Below, in pieces: positions 11,347 to 23,389 of a stretch of 64,000 bases of DNA (position 1 is its first letter; each line of letters opens with the position of its first letter). Source of the stretch: Eurosta solidaginis (lineage: Eukaryota > Arthropoda > Insecta > Diptera > Tephritidae); NCBI RefSeq assembly GCF_040869045.1, contig NC_090319.1, positions 260,416,897 through 260,480,896 on the forward strand, written 5' to 3'. The notes under the pieces were generated by a model. That model searched no databases, had not been told where the DNA came from, and worked only from the letters and a program-made list of their open reading frames with translations. The position numbers and the translations under genes were made by a program.

Positions 11347-11711
11347 TGTTTTTATGTTAAACTGTGTAGCTAATCTAGGATGAATCCGGTATGCGTCGCA
11401 AAGCGTACAGTTTTGATCTTATCTGGGTTGAATTGTTTCTTTTGTTTGAACATGTTCTATGGAGTGACTTATCACACTTCGGAAATTGATAAACTCTTTG
11501 ATGATGCCTTAATAATTCTATGGCAAAATAAGAATGTATTTAGTTAGCGAGACTTGCTCATATTACTTTATACAATGGTTTTTTGTTATTGATATTAGAG
11601 AAAGTACTAATATTTGTTAAAGACTTCGCACCATATATGAAAAAGAACGTGAGTACCAAGAACTCGAGAACTTCGATGTGTAAATATACAGGCGTGCGTT
11701 TAGGTAACCTA
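11347..11711. other. unassigned; contains an older copy of the 436-bp array unit end
   Basis: Near 11535-11615 the sequence resembles the junction of the array at 48088-50053 (TTAGCGAGACTTGCTCATATT, TTTATACAATGG, TTGATATTAGAGA). The remainder is not recognised. A minus-strand reading near 11370-11450 faintly resembles an RT NPDK motif but is too weak to call. Confidence 0.5.
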
Positions 11712-12155
11712 TAGCGTTTTCTTTTCTGGAAAGAGTGTTACGCTTTTGTACGCCGCGCAAGAGTTGTAAATATATTATGTTCTATTCTAAAAAGCAGGTA
11801 ACACCTTTACGGGGTACTTCGTTCTTTTGTGAGAATTGGCCTGCTCGCAACGCCAAAGCGTTACACTTCTCTACCCTGCATAAAAAGACGATGTGGCAGT
11901 GCAACTCGTGACAATTTATTTCCGTTACTTCACAAAATTTTTGCGAAGAAAATTGAAATAGAGACAATAATTGCTAATGAATTTTTATTATCATTGACAG
12001 CGCGTTTATGAAAATCAGCTGATACCAAATTAGCTGGAGCCATTTATGTTCTTTGCATCCACTATAAATGTTGAACATTTTCTGGGGTAGAAGTAACTCT
12101 ATTAAGGCTTTACCATTTACTTAGGCAACAATTTATTTCAGAAAAGAAAACGCTA
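11712..12155. mobile_element. candidate MITE with inverted TAGCGTTTTC ends
   Basis: The left end TAGCGTTTTCTTTTCTGGAA pairs with the right end, whose reverse complement is TAGCGTTTTCTTTTCTGAAA. Both ends finish in TA, compatible with a TA target duplication (Tc1/mariner style). No coding capacity. Confidence 0.55.
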
Positions 12156-12235
12156 TTCATGTTTTTAAGTTTACTGGGGCTCGCCGTATTATTATCGGTA
12201 ACAACCGATACGAACAAGTTATTGTTTTATTATAT

Positions 12236-12756
12236 TGTGACGAATATTAAGCAACACTAAGGCATACTATCATCTCCGATACTACTATCAAGCCGATACT
12301 AAGCAGTCACTTGTATCTACATAAACAAATCAATCATTATGTCTACACATATGTACATACAAGAAGCGGAGAGATATGCACAAACACATGCATATATGTG
12401 AGATGCTCACGAAAGTATGCAATCATCGGTTAAAGTATCACTCACATATACACGCGCATATGAGAAGCTATAAACGTGCATCTGTAGTTTATAGCTGGTG
12501 AGTTTATAGCTGGTAAACAAGTAGTAAATTCTAGAAACGCCTAGAAGTATGCCGACGAAAAGTAGCACCAGCTGAGGCATGGGCAATCAGTTTGATTTAA
12601 GCACGCTATTGGCTGCGACGTATAAGTGTTATTGTGAAGTACTCTAATAAATGCCATTTTGCATTATTGAATATTGGAATTATTTATTCAACAGTTTGGT
12701 GATACGAACGTTAGTAGAAGGTTGCAAATAAGAGGAATTTCAGTAAATTCGTTACA
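12236..12756 (+). repeat. solo LTR, family L, with ATAT target duplication
   Basis: Complete 521-bp LTR starting TGTGACGAATATT and ending ATTCGTTACA, with AATAAATGCC polyadenylation block near 12646. ATAT flanks both ends (12232-12235, 12757-12760). No internal region, so it arose by LTR-LTR recombination. Confidence 0.9.
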
Positions 12757-12764
12757 ATATTATT

Positions 12765-13225
12765 GATAAGGAAAAATTATCGTCCGAGGTTGCTATTTGT
12801 TATCACCTCGTCAACGTCTTATTGGTTTCTTATCGGCTTGTTATCGAAAGGTTACATATGTGTCGTCTATTTTATGTTGAACAAACCAATGAGTGGTCAT
12901 TAACAAATGGTTAACACGCCAAAAACAAATTGGTAAGACTACGATAAGAAAATGAAAACCTATTGTTAGATTTTCAATAACGAAATCGATAATTTTTCTA
13001 TAACACGCCGATAGCAATTTGTTACACTTCGAAAACAAATTGATATCTTAACTAACATATCGATAACTTTTGGGAAAGTAATTGATAACTCTTTGATAAT
13101 AAATTGTTAATACTACGATAAGAAATTAGTAACAATCCGATAACACATCGATAATTTTTTGATGATAAATTCAAAACTTTTTGATAACAAACGGATAACT
13201 CGTCGATTAAAAATCGATTTTATCT
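12765..13225. repeat. degenerate GATAAC minisatellite
   Basis: Short imperfect repeats of the form TCGATAAC, TTGATAAC and CCGATAGC spaced about 12-16 bp, on both strands, followed by a conserved block at 13262-13380. The same array type recurs at 24880-25060. Confidence 0.65.
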
Positions 13226-13261
13226 AATTTAAATTTATAATGTTTTATTTTATTTTATTAA

Positions 13262-13380
13262 CAGGCTTATATTAGCTCGCGCAAAGATACCCATCCAGCG
13301 GCAATTATTGAAGAAGGCAAAACGAGTTGTGCTTAATAGCGGAGACACGAACCTCTGTGCTACGGCGTGTTGTTTAGTTT
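13262..13380 (+). repeat. conserved block, inverted copy at 15329-15440
   Basis: The 13262-13380 block (GCGCAAAGATACCCATCCAG, GGAGACACGAACCTCTGTGC, TACGGCGTG) recurs in reverse complement at 15329-15440. On the minus strand it contains TAGCACAGAGG, matching the pol III A-box consensus, immediately followed by GTTCGTGTC, partly like a B box. A short-array element with conserved ends resembles DINE/HINE Helentron derivatives, but that is inference. Confidence 0.5.
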
Positions 13381-15239
13381 TTAAACTATATTTTATTCTG
13401 TTCTATTTTATTTAACTTTTTTTATCTTTTATTTCATTTCGTTTGTATTTTATTTTCTTTATATTATTGTATTTTATTCACTTTTCCATTGTTTGCAATT
13501 TATTATTTCGTAATCTAACGAAATAATGTACAAACACGTTACAAACAATAAAACCCTGAAAAGAACAAATTTTTACTTCAACCTGAATACCCAACCATGT
13601 GCTTCGTTTTTTGTAAACATATTGTGTGTCCGTAATAAAAATCACAAGTTTTTTCTTTATTTCTTTATGTTCGTGCACTTGAGTGCATAAAAATTGTGCA
13701 TGTGCTCAGAGACTTTAATTTATATGTACATACATAGGTGACTTGTTTGCCTTGATTTCGCTCATATAAACTTTACCACGTACTTTGCTCCTACATTACG
13801 TTACAGTGTAGTGACTACAATTACACTCTCTCATACCAATACCACATACTACGCATATGCTTATCCATTCTCTAGTACTCTATACAGTGCATATACCAAT
13901 ATAATACACTATACATGCATTTACATTCTAAATATGCGACCCGGCCTATGAAAAGGTGGCTTATGACTCAAAAAACAAACAGCTGTTAAAGATAAACAAT
14001 GCGATTCTTCAGTTTCTTAGTAGTTTTTCTTTTGCATTATTTTTTTTGAGTCATAAGGGGTCACATACATTCCCCAAATAGCATGCCCCTTACAAATACT
14101 ACTCTTACCCATACGCTTATATATATGTACATCATAGACTTACATTTGAAAGATGTAAAACTATTGAGGAATAAAACGCCGATGTTTAGCGTTTGAACAG
14201 AATTGATTTTATTGAAGAAATGCATTTGCTTTTATACAAAATTTCTTATTTTACATATACGTAGTTACACTAATACTTACAAACAAAAAAGTATCTACAT
14301 TCCTAATACATGCATTCTGAGTCAGCATATTACTTTGACCTACTTATAGATATTTGTTATTATGTCCATATAAATATTTTGGAATGCACATTGACAAACT
14401 GTTAATGACGTTCAGTCATGCTGATTAGCAGGTTGGTCAATGTGACAGTCAAACAGAGTTGACGAATGTAAACAGATATGGGTCTTGCTGTCGGCATTTG
14501 TATATGATGTTGGAATCCCACTGGTTCAACACAACTTATATGCGGTCGATATTTATATACGCATAAAAAATGCATTGGCAGAGAGGTGCATTTGGTAATG
14601 CTACACGTTCAGGATTCCCCCATACAGCGAGCAAAGATTTTTACACATCAAAAAGCACAATTAAGCAAAACACTCAGGTCTTACCTCCTCCTTCACATTT
14701 CCCGACCACGTATCCTTCAAGCCCGAACTGGCAGCTATTACATCATGCCTAAATTTCCCTAAAACGTTATTTTAAAAAAAAGTTTTTTATGTTGGGCTTA
14801 CCAAGAACCGAATCTGCGATCTTTAAATGTTTGACAATCTCAATATATTGCGCTGTGGGCACATGTAAAAAAAAATGTCTAAAAGTAGAAAAAATCTTCA
14901 TATCATACAAAGGGTGCTAACCAAAATAACTGTAGGCCACATAAATGTGGGATAATAGCGAAAAACATAACTTTTTGCACATCACAACTTATAATATATA
15001 GTAGAAAATATGATATTTGGCAGAAATGATATCTTAGCAATAAGCGAGAGAAATACTTATCTAGAAGTTTTATTCGCTCTAAGTAGTTACAGAGTTATCG
15101 CGTAACAAATTTCAGTAATATACTGTATACCGGTTTCGACATTTTTTACTAAGGTTTAAACTGTTTTCGAATCGTAACCTCTGATGCTGATGAAAAGCTC
15201 TGATCTAAAATAGTTTTTCGTTTAACTCTTAGAGTGATC
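13381..15239. other. repeat-derived region without a recognised gene
   Basis: AT-rich. A small inverted structure lies at about 13934-14068: GCTTATGACTCAAAAAA against TTTTTTGAGTCATAAGG, with GCGACCC/GGGTCAC outer ends, perhaps a very short MITE. At 14617-14672 a fragment (ATTCCCCCATACAGCGAGCA, TTTTTACACATCA) matches the Helitron leader-coding piece at 37130-37165. The rest is unassigned. Confidence 0.5.
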
Positions 15240-15440
15240 AAGCGCGGGGATGTAGTGTCGAAGATCATGTGTAGGTCTTACAACCCCGACTAACAAAGTT
15301 GCTCATTAATAAGTTAAAAAAAACTAAAAAACACGCCGTAGCACAGAGGTCCGTGTCTCCGGTATTTAGCACTTGTTTTGTAGCGAGTTATTTAACCACT
15401 GCCGCGAGTCTTCAATAATTGCCTCTAGATGGGTCTCCTT
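15240..15440. repeat. fragments of dispersed repeats
   Basis: 15240-15312 shares TGTAGGTCTTACAACC and GACTAACAAAGTTGC with the LINE tail at 23636-23695. 15329-15440 is the inverted partner of the block at 13262-13380. Confidence 0.55.
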
Positions 15441-15709
15441 TGCGCGCCTAGCCTAGAGAGTTACGAACAAGCATACATACAAAATTTACTTTTATTCCCA
15501 TATTTGAAATATAAAACTCTTGATAATATGCTAAACGCGCCGGTTCTTGAAAAAATTACAATGAGTAGTCAAATCGTGAATTGTCCGATATTGTACCATT
15601 CTAATGCAAGAAAGCGATGAGGAAATTTCCTTACGATCCTGTTTGCTCTATAGACACATTATCTGCAGCAATACTTAATATTGGAGAAATTGAGTGGCAT
15701 TGAATATTA

Positions 15710-16949
15710 CTTACTTAATTGGCGCTTAACCGTTTAAACGGTTATGGCCGTCCAACAAGGCGCGCCAGTCGCTTCTCTCTGCTAACCGGCGCCAGTTGGT
15801 CCCACCAAGAGAGTTTAAATCGTTTTCCACCTGGTCCTTCAAGCGGAGTGGGGGCCACCCTTTACCTCTGCTTCCATAGGCAGGTTCCGATAGAAACACT
15901 TTCTTGGCCGGAGCGTCATCTTTCATTCGCATAATATGCCCTAGCCAGCGCAGCCGCTGCGTTTTACTTGGATACTTTTCTCTCGAACACTCCCAGAGCC
16001 GCTTCATCTGATGTTGTCATGGGCCATGCTTCTGCACCATATAGCAGGACGGGTACGATAAGTGACTTGTAGAGTATGATTTTCGTTTGCCGAGAGAGGA
16101 GTTTACTTTTCAATTGCCTACCTAGTCCAAAGTAGCATTTATTGGCAAGAGTGATTCTTCGCTGGATTTCAGAGCTGATGTTGTTGATAGTGTTGATGCT
16201 GGTTCTCAAATAAGCGAAGTCTTTTACTATTTCGAAATTATAGCTGCCAACAGTAGTGGTTGCCAAGGCGCATATGCGCTGACTGCTCGATGACAGCAGG
16301 TACTTCGTTTGTCCTCATTCACCATCAAACCCATCTTTACCGCTTCTTTTTCCAGTTTGGGGTAAGCAGAACTAATGGCGCGGGTGTTTAGGCCGATGAT
16401 ATCAATGTCATCAGCATATGCCAGTAATTGCACGCTTTTATAGAATATTGTTCCAGAGCGGTTAAGTTCTGCAGCTAGTATAATTTTCTCCAGCATCAAA
16501 TTAAAAAAATCGCACGATAGGAGGTCACCCTGTCCTAAACCTCGTTTAGTTTCGAACGGCTCGTAGAGGTCCTTCCCAATTCTTACTGAGCTGATGGTGT
16601 TGCTCAACGTCATTTTGCACAGCCGTATAAGCTTTGCGGGGAAACCAAATTCAAACATAGCAGCATATAGGCAGCGCCTTTTCGTGCTGTCGAAGGCGGC
16701 TTTAAAATCGACGAAGAGTTGATGTGTGTCGATTCTTTTTTCGCGGGTTTTTCCAAGATTTGGCGCATTGTGAAAATCTAGTCGATGGTAGATTTACTAG
16801 GTCTGAAGCCGCACTGATAAGGTCCAATCAGCCGATTCACGGTGGGCTTCAATCTTTCGCACAATAGACTTGACAGGACCTTATATGCGATATTAAGAAG
16901 GCTGATTCCGCGAAAGTTGGTGCAGTTTGCAGTATCCCCTTTCTTGCAT
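15710..16949 (-). mobile_element. RTE-like LINE, 5'-truncated, 15-bp target duplication
   Basis: The minus strand encodes reverse transcriptase: FRGISLLNIAYKVL, then LGQGDLLSCDFFNLMLEKI, catalytic LLAYADDIDIIG (frame 16227-16658), YKSLIVPVLLYGAEAWPM (15964-16266) and QRLRWLGHIMRM...GKGWPPLR (15726-16007). Frameshifts separate the pieces. TGGCATTGAATATTA flanks it at 15695-15709 and 16950-16964. The 3' end, with the AAGTAAG tail, is at 15710. A stem-loop AACCGT-TTAA-ACGGTT lies at 15727-15742, also present with loop TTAG in the copy at 3419-4000. Confidence 0.88.
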
Positions 16950-16990
16950 TGGCATTGAATATTAATGTTTGATAAACTGACACTTCATAT

Positions 16991-17514
16991 TGTGACGAAT
17001 ATTAGCATCACTAAGTGATACTAGCGTAACTAACCTGATACTAAGCAGACACTCGTATGTACGTAAACAAATCAATCATCATTTACACACATATGTACAT
17101 GCAAGGCAACGAAGAGATACTCGCAAACACATGTAATGATCAGCTGAAGTAGTTACTCACACATAGGTATACACGCATATGGCTATGGGAAGACGTGGAC
17201 TACAGATATACATGTTTATAGCCGGTTACTAACCAAGCATGACACTAACTGTTCTCGAAACAACTACACCTTAGGAGAAGTATACGGACAAGGCAACAGA
17301 GAGTATAAAAGCAGCGCAAGCTGAGGAATTACTATCAGTTTTGATTTAAGCACGCTATTGGTTGTGAAGTATAAGTGTTATTCTGAAGTCCTCTCAAAGT
17401 AGTCTAATAAAGACCATTTTGCATTATTGAATATTGGAGTTATTTATTCAACAGTTTAGCGATTCGAATATTAGCAGAAGGTGAAAAAAGCGGAATTTCC
17501 CTAAATTCGTTACA
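16991..17514 (+). repeat. 5' LTR of element L1
   Basis: 524 bp, TGTGACGAATATT to ATTCGTTACA, preceded by ATAT. The TATA-like GAGTATAAAAGC is near 17300 and the AATAAAGACC signal near 17408. Confidence 0.9.
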
Positions 17515-17516
17515 AT

Positions 17517-17527
17517 TGGTGTCAGAA
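17517..17527 (+). other. primer-binding site
   Basis: TGGTGTCAGAA begins two bases after the LTR end. It is complementary to a tRNA 3' end carrying ...TTCTGACACCA, most likely a tRNA-Leu (from memory). The same site follows the LTR at 61660. Confidence 0.7.
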
Positions 17528-17602
17528 AATAAATTGGTGAATAAATTCCGAAGATTTCGAATACGACTTGGACATGGCAAATAAATAAATAAAAAAAAAA
17601 AC

Positions 17603-18100
17603 ATGGCAAAGTTAAGTAAAATAAGGATCCAGCAACTGAAAAAGGAGTTGGAGAACCGGGGATTGAATACAACCGGCAATAAGATCGAACTTCAAGCACG
17701 GCTACGAAAGATTATTGAGTTGGAAGGAATTAATGTGGGCGAGTATGCCTTTCATCTTGGTGGGGGCGAGACAATAACAAAAATGAAAGAGAAAAAGGAA
17801 ACATCCCAGACAGTTACGAGCACAGACTTGAACATGCTATTGGCGGCAATATCTGCACAAACATCGACAGTAACACCAATGTTGGAAGCAGAGGAGGCAC
17901 GCATTTCATTAATGTCGTCGCAAATGTCATCTCAACTCGAAGAACAGAAGACAATAATGGTATCTCATCTGGAGTCGCAGAAGACACGCATAACATCTCA
18001 ACTGGAAGAACAAGACATATATGGCATCTCAACTGGAATCGCAGGAGACTCGTATAACAACCATATCCTCGCAGCTGTCAGAACAGGAAGCAAGGGTATC
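17603..18100 (+). pseudogene. gag N-terminus with SAP domain and coiled coil (L1)
   Basis: Residues 1-45 (LSKIRIQQLKKELENRGLNT, then GNKIELQARLR) form a SAP-type helix-extended loop-helix, a DNA/chromatin-binding fold not usual in gag. From residue about 95 come heptad-like repeats (SQLEEQKT, SHLESQKTRI), a coiled coil. The frame is broken around 18020 and by LINE B at about 18101. In the intact family the coil runs into the gag core. Confidence 0.8.
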
Positions 18101-19636
18101 ATGTTGTTGTTGTAGCAATGTTTCGCCCCACCTAATAGCTGCGACCGATCACAAATTGTCATCAATATCCTCTAACGGAAGTCCAAGGAAACTTGCTGTT
18201 TCGACAGGGGTGGACCATAATGAAAGGGGTGTTAGAGGCGTTGGTTCCACATTACAATTAAAGAGATGGTTGGTGTCATGTGGGGACACATTGCAAGTGG
18301 GGCATACATTTTGTATGTCGGGGTTGATTTTGGATATGTAAGAGTTTAACCTGTTACAGTATCCAGAACGAAGTTGAGCCAGAGTGACTAGCGTTTCCCT
18401 GGGGAGTATGCGTTCCTCTTCCGCAAGTTTTGGGTACTGTTCCCCGAGTACTGGATTCACCGGGCAATTCCCGGCATAAAGGGCCGAAGCCTGTTTGTGG
18501 AGTTCACCAACTACCTGCTTGTGTTTTTTTGCTTCACACGGCTGAGTTCTCAGGTGCCGTATTTCCTCAAAATGCTTAAGGAGATGACTCCTTAAGTCCC
18601 TAGGCGGTGCCGGCTCATCAATCAGATGTCTGTTGGGATGCCCAGGTTTCTGGGTATTCAACAGGAACTGTTTGGTTAGCATCTCATTTCTCTCCCTGAT
18701 GTGGAGTATTCTCGCCTCATTATGTAGATGGTGTTCTGGGGACATAAGAAGACAGCCCGTGGCGGTTCTGAGCGCAGTATTTTGGCAGGCAGTGGGTAGT
18801 TTTTGGGCTTGGCGAATATATAGGGGACGCATAGCACGCAAACGGCTGGCCAATTGCTTTGTATGTGGTAATGAGCGTTTCGTTGTCTTTTCCCCAAGTA
18901 CTGCCAGCAAGGGATTTGAGGATTTTATTACGGCTCTGGATTTTCGGAAAAATTGCGGCTGCGTGCTCACCAAAATGTAGATCCTGATCAAACGTCACAC
19001 CCAAGATTTTGGGGTGTAGGACAGTCGGTAGCGTAGTGCCATCGACGTGGATGTTCAAAATGGTCGACATTTGGGACGTCCAAGTTGTAAATAAGGTCGC
19101 GGATGATTTAGTCGGTGATAACGCCAGGTTTCGCGAAGCGAAAAAACTGGAGAGATCAGGGAGGTAGCCGTTTATATTGTTGCAAAGCTCATCCATCTTT
19201 GGGCCCGGGCCTGTGGCCATTATTGTGCAGTCGTTGGCGTAAGAAACGATAGTACCTCCTTCTGGTGGAGAAGGTAGTTTTGATATGTAAATATTAAACA
19301 AAAGTGGGGATAGGACACCACCCTGTGGCACCCCTTGTTTAATTCTTCTTGGCTTTGATATTTCGTTTCTGAATTGCACCGATGCCTGCCGACCACCCAG
19401 ATAATTTGCGGTCCACCTTTTAAGACAAGGGGAAGGGTAGGCCCTTCCAAGTCTTGCAGTAACGTGCCATGGTTGACCGTATCAAACGCTTTTGATAGGT
19501 CTAGCGCTACGAGTACTGTTCTATGGTGGGGCTTCTGATTTAAACCACAATTTTGTCTGGGTGCTAATGGCATTCAGCGCGGTGGTGGTGCTATGGAGTT
19601 TTCTAAAGCCATGCTGATGACAGGCTAGATGCAAAT
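18101..19636 (-). mobile_element. LINE B: (CAA)n-tailed jockey/I-type LINE inside gag of L1
   Basis: The tail (GTTGTTGTTGTAGCAATG) is at about 18102-18120. The minus strand carries RT blocks RRIKQGVPQGGVLSPLLFN and SYANDCTIMA (the YADD Asp is changed to Asn), the GPGPKMDELCN block, and the C-terminal CPTCNVSPHDTNHLFNC finger. Frames 19573-19220, 19379-18720 and 18991-18149 are separated by frameshifts. It is 5'-truncated in RT, at the same region as LINE A. Target duplication is unclear; only a short ATCA is shared. Confidence 0.85.
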
Positions 19637-21098
19637 CAATCTGCAAAAAGCTGCAAAGCAATCATCAAAACTAAGCGCAGGATGCAAAACTCGCTCAATT
19701 TCAAGCAGAAGTCGATGATTTAAAAGGACAAGTGAAGGAGGTGCAGCTAAATGATCCATAACTTTCAGCGAGTAATCCAAAGGTAAAAACATAATCCTTT
19801 GACGGGTCTGTTCCTTTCCAGGTCTTTAAGCTACAGTTAGAGAAGACCGCAGCAGTGAACAACTGGAATGCCGAATATATAAGGTTGCTGCTCTATTCGT
19901 AGCATTGAAGGGGCCAGCAGCCGAAATCCTACAGACGATTCCCGGAGGAGAGCGGAATAACTATGAAGCGTTGATGGCTGCTGTAGAGCGACGTTATGGA
20001 AGCGAACACAGGAAACAAATCTACCAAATAGAATTGCAAAACCGCTACCAAAAATCTAACGAGACTTTGCAGGAGTTTGCTTCAGACATTGTAAGATTGG
20101 CTCATCTTGCAAATGCGGACGCACCCGTGGAATACACTGGAAGGGTAAAGATTCAGAGCTTTATAAATGGCATACGGGACGTCGAAACGAAGCGAGCCAC
20201 ATACGCGAACCCAAAGCAAACATTTGCTGAAACGGTATCACATGCACTGACTCAGGAAACAGCCTTGCTTCTGTGTAAGCCAGCTTTCAAAGCACGCCGT
20301 GTGGAGGTAGAAAGGCCAGACTGGGTGAACACAATATTGGAGGCACTGAAAGGATCGCAAAAGCGGAGTGAAGGAGTTATCAAATGCGGGAAGCCAGGTC
20401 ACATTGCACGTCATTGCGATCTTGATCCTAGTAGTTTCAACAGCATGCGTGGTCTTAAGAACAAAGCTGGAGGAGATGAGCAAGAGCGAGTCAGATGTAA
20501 AGATCGAGAGCTAGCTCCATCTATTGAATGTGCTGTGATATCTATATCGCAAATTGGAAGAAAATCGAGCAGTCTTACCGTCAGAGGAAATGTGGATGGC
20601 AAGGAGCGTGTACTGACTGTAGATACGGGCGCATATCATTCCTTAATCCGATCTGATTTGGTTCACAGGAGAGTAAAGCCATTACCTGGAGCAAGATTGC
20701 GCACGGTCACTGGCGAGTATAACCAAGTCCAAGGAGAAGGGGTATGTGAGGTCTTAATTGGAAAGGTCACGGTTCTACACAAATTCGTTTTGGCGGAGAT
20801 CGTTGATGAAGTCATATTGGGAGTGGACTTCTTGATTGACTATGGCATCAGGATCGATATGCAGAAAAGGATTATGCAGTATAAGAACAAAGATGTACCA
20901 CTTAACTACAGTTTTGAGAACGGGTTCAGCAGTATGCGAGTGCTGGTGGAGGCGATTCGACAAAGACCACCAAAATCAAAGGCAGTAGTACGGGCAAAAG
21001 TTGCTGAAACGAATGAGCCAAACAAAGCAAAATCAAAGATACCTGCGAGAGAAACACTGGCATTGACAAACCCAAATGGACGCACTAAAACGAACTAA
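19637..21098 (+). pseudogene. gag core, zinc knuckle and protease of L1
   Basis: Coil remnant at 19690-19760, then gag core (DGSVPFQVFKLQLEKTAAVN) with a frameshift near 19880. The open frame 19905-21098 follows: GPAAEILQTIP, ALMAAVERRYGSEHRKQIY, IQSFINGIRDVETKRATYAN. The zinc knuckle reads KCGKPGHIARHC: compared with L2 (KCFKCGKSGHIARHC) two codons are deleted, removing the first zinc-binding Cys. The retropepsin has VDTGAYHSLIR and flap-side VILGVDFLIDYG. The stop at 21098 is premature relative to L2. Confidence 0.85.
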
Positions 21099-21280
21099 AG
21101 AATTTCCCAGAAAGAATGCAAGGGTGGGTTCAAGCCAGGGCCCACTACAGTTGTGAACCGTAAAAACGATACTGAAGGTGCAAAGTCAATCCGTCAAGAT
21201 CAAGCTGTGCGAAGTAGTTCATTGGCCAAACAACAGAATGTGAGGGAACGGTTCAGGAAAATGAGTAGTAGGATACGGGA

Positions 21281-22200
21281 CGATCCCAATTGATACCAGA
21301 TTCGCTGTTCAACATTGATAGAAAGGGTTTACATGATGAATCATGTCAATATAATAACGGTAGTGTTATTTATTTCATATTTATGGCCTCTTGACTTTTT
21401 ATGAAACAAATTAACACCTTTGAGAGAAAATTTAGCATTGTCACACCATTTAATAACACATAAACAAATTCTCAAACCGTTGGAGAAAAAATAAAAAAAT
21501 TTTAATTGGAAACAACTGCAGTATTTACGTCAGCTTGGTTATCAAGTTATCTGATCAAAAATTCTTACTCTAGTATATTTTGTTCGTATAAGTATAGTCA
21601 TTTAACCAGATATATCGGTAATTAGGCCTAAATGAGAAACATTTCGACTCCGTTCCGCCCAAATTTAAGAGGAACTTGAAAATAAGAGATATCTGAATTC
21701 GTTATTGCTACAAGAATAAGTAACAATGAGGAGAATGATCGTGGAAATGCATGGGATTGGCGGCGGAGGAAGGGTGGGCTGAAAAACGAAAATGAATTGG
21801 AAGGCGGAGCTCAAGAAGTCTGGGAAGAGAAAGGTTATTGAGAATGAGAGAGGTCGGAAAGCGTGAGATGGAGAGACTGAAAGCAAGACAAAGATAAAGA
21901 GGACGGAAGGAGTAGAAGAAAAGAGGCAAGGAAGCAGAGAAAAGTTAAAAGAGGAGAGAGACTAAAGGATCGACCGAAAGAGAAAGGATGAGAAAGGGGC
22001 AGAGGGTTAAAGAAAGGAATAGGAGGAAGAAGAAAAAAAGAGGAACAGTGAAAGTAAAGGTAAGAGTAAAACTACAAAGAAGGAATGTGGCAGATGGAAA
22101 CATAATGTAATGACTTAGATTATCTGGAATTATTTTTATATTAGGCCAAATCGCAGGGAAGCAAGGGCTGATTTGCTAATTTTAAATAGAAACAGGTAAG
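21281..22200. other. no gene; purine-rich tract
   Basis: About 21660-22090 is strongly GA-rich on the plus strand (AAGAGGAGAGAGACTAAAGG and similar), an imperfect polypurine stretch. The antisense pyrimidine-rich frames are low-complexity shadows. Otherwise unassigned. Confidence 0.6.
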
Positions 22201-23130
22201 GATGGGGCTTAAGCGACATTTTCAATAAATAAAAAATATATCGGTACTTTTTGTGAGGGTACAAAGTTTCACGTTTCTTGTGGCCCGCATGATATAGCTT
22301 TGACCATGAATCACTTATCTGAACGATATATGACGTATACTTAAGTGTTTGATTAAATTTGAAGCTTCTAGGCGTTTAGAAATGACAGAAATGACGGTTT
22401 ATATAAGGTATATGCTACATATACGACCGATCTCTACGATTTTTTCAGACAACAATATGTGCTATATATGAAAGCATTTGGTGAAAATTCAAGGTTCTTC
22501 TAGCTGTTAAAATGGGACAGAAATTAGGAAAAGTTTCGTATCTGAACAATCGGTTGTATGGGATATAAACTATATATACGACCGATCTATACATTTTTTT
22601 CAGCCAACAATGAATGCCATACGTAAGCATTTGGCAAAATTTGAAACTTCTAGCTGCTAAAATGGGGCAGAAATTAGGAAAAGTTTCGTATCTGAACAAT
22701 CGGTTGGGGGGGTATATGCTATATATACGACCGATGTCATCCATTTTTTCAGACGACAATATGTGCAATATACGAAAGCATATGGTAAAGTTTGAAGCTT
22801 CAATCTGATAAATTGAGGAAGATATGACAAAATTTTTTTTTTCTGGTAAATCGGTTGTATGGGGGATATAGGCTATAGTGGTCCGATCCGGCCGGTTCCG
22901 ACAAATGGCTAATCGGACACATAAGTATACCCGCTCACCAAATTTTATCAGGATAAAAGGGAACTGGTTTGCGTTCAAACAGACAGACAGACGGGCATGG
23001 CTAAATCAACTCAGCTCTTCATCCTGATCATTTCAGTATACTTATTGGTGGGTATATCTCTCCTTTAAGGACTTACTACTTTGAGATTCGTGACAATTCT
23101 AATATACCATTTCATTTTCATTAACGGTAT
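22200..23130 (+). repeat. dispersed repeat with 150-bp tandem units
   Basis: Units step by exactly 150 bp (TAGCTGTTAAAATGGG at 22501, TAGCTGCTAAAATGGG at 22651, related TCTGATAAATTGAGG near 22801), each with ATATACGACCGAT and TTTTTCAGAC. It ends with ACAGACAGACAGACGGGCAT, GGCTAAATC(A)ACTCAGCTC and a final TATACC...GGTATAAAA, an arrangement common in dipteran repeats. No transposase. Confidence 0.7.
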
Positions 23131-23389
23131 AAAAACAAATCATCGGGTATACAGTTATTTTAAGGAGGGCTGACGGATAAATATACAAGCATAAATAAAT
23201 ATGCAAATTCATCATACATTCACTGATGGTTCGCAAAAAGTAAACTTACAAATAAGCTTTTAGTGGCTATTTGGTGTTTGTTTACGCACATCGTTAGTAG
23301 TGTTAGATATACCTACCAAAAAATTTGAGCCTTATATGTATGTATATAACTTATTTTTTTTTCGCCAAGGGCTTATTTCGGAAATAAAC

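Larger units (their letters stand above)
16991..21280 (+). mobile_element. LTR retrotransposon L1 (SAP-gag, mdg1/412-like), truncated, with nested LINE B
   Basis: Order: 5' LTR, primer-binding site, gag with SAP domain and coiled coil, LINE B insertion, gag core, zinc knuckle, protease. Homology to copy L2 (61266 to window end) stops near 21275. No RT, integrase or 3' LTR follows, so the element is 3'-truncated. Confidence 0.85.

Noticed and set aside
21665..21929. Pyrimidine-rich minus-strand frames resembling membrane proteins
   Set aside because: Antisense of a polypurine tract; composition artefact.
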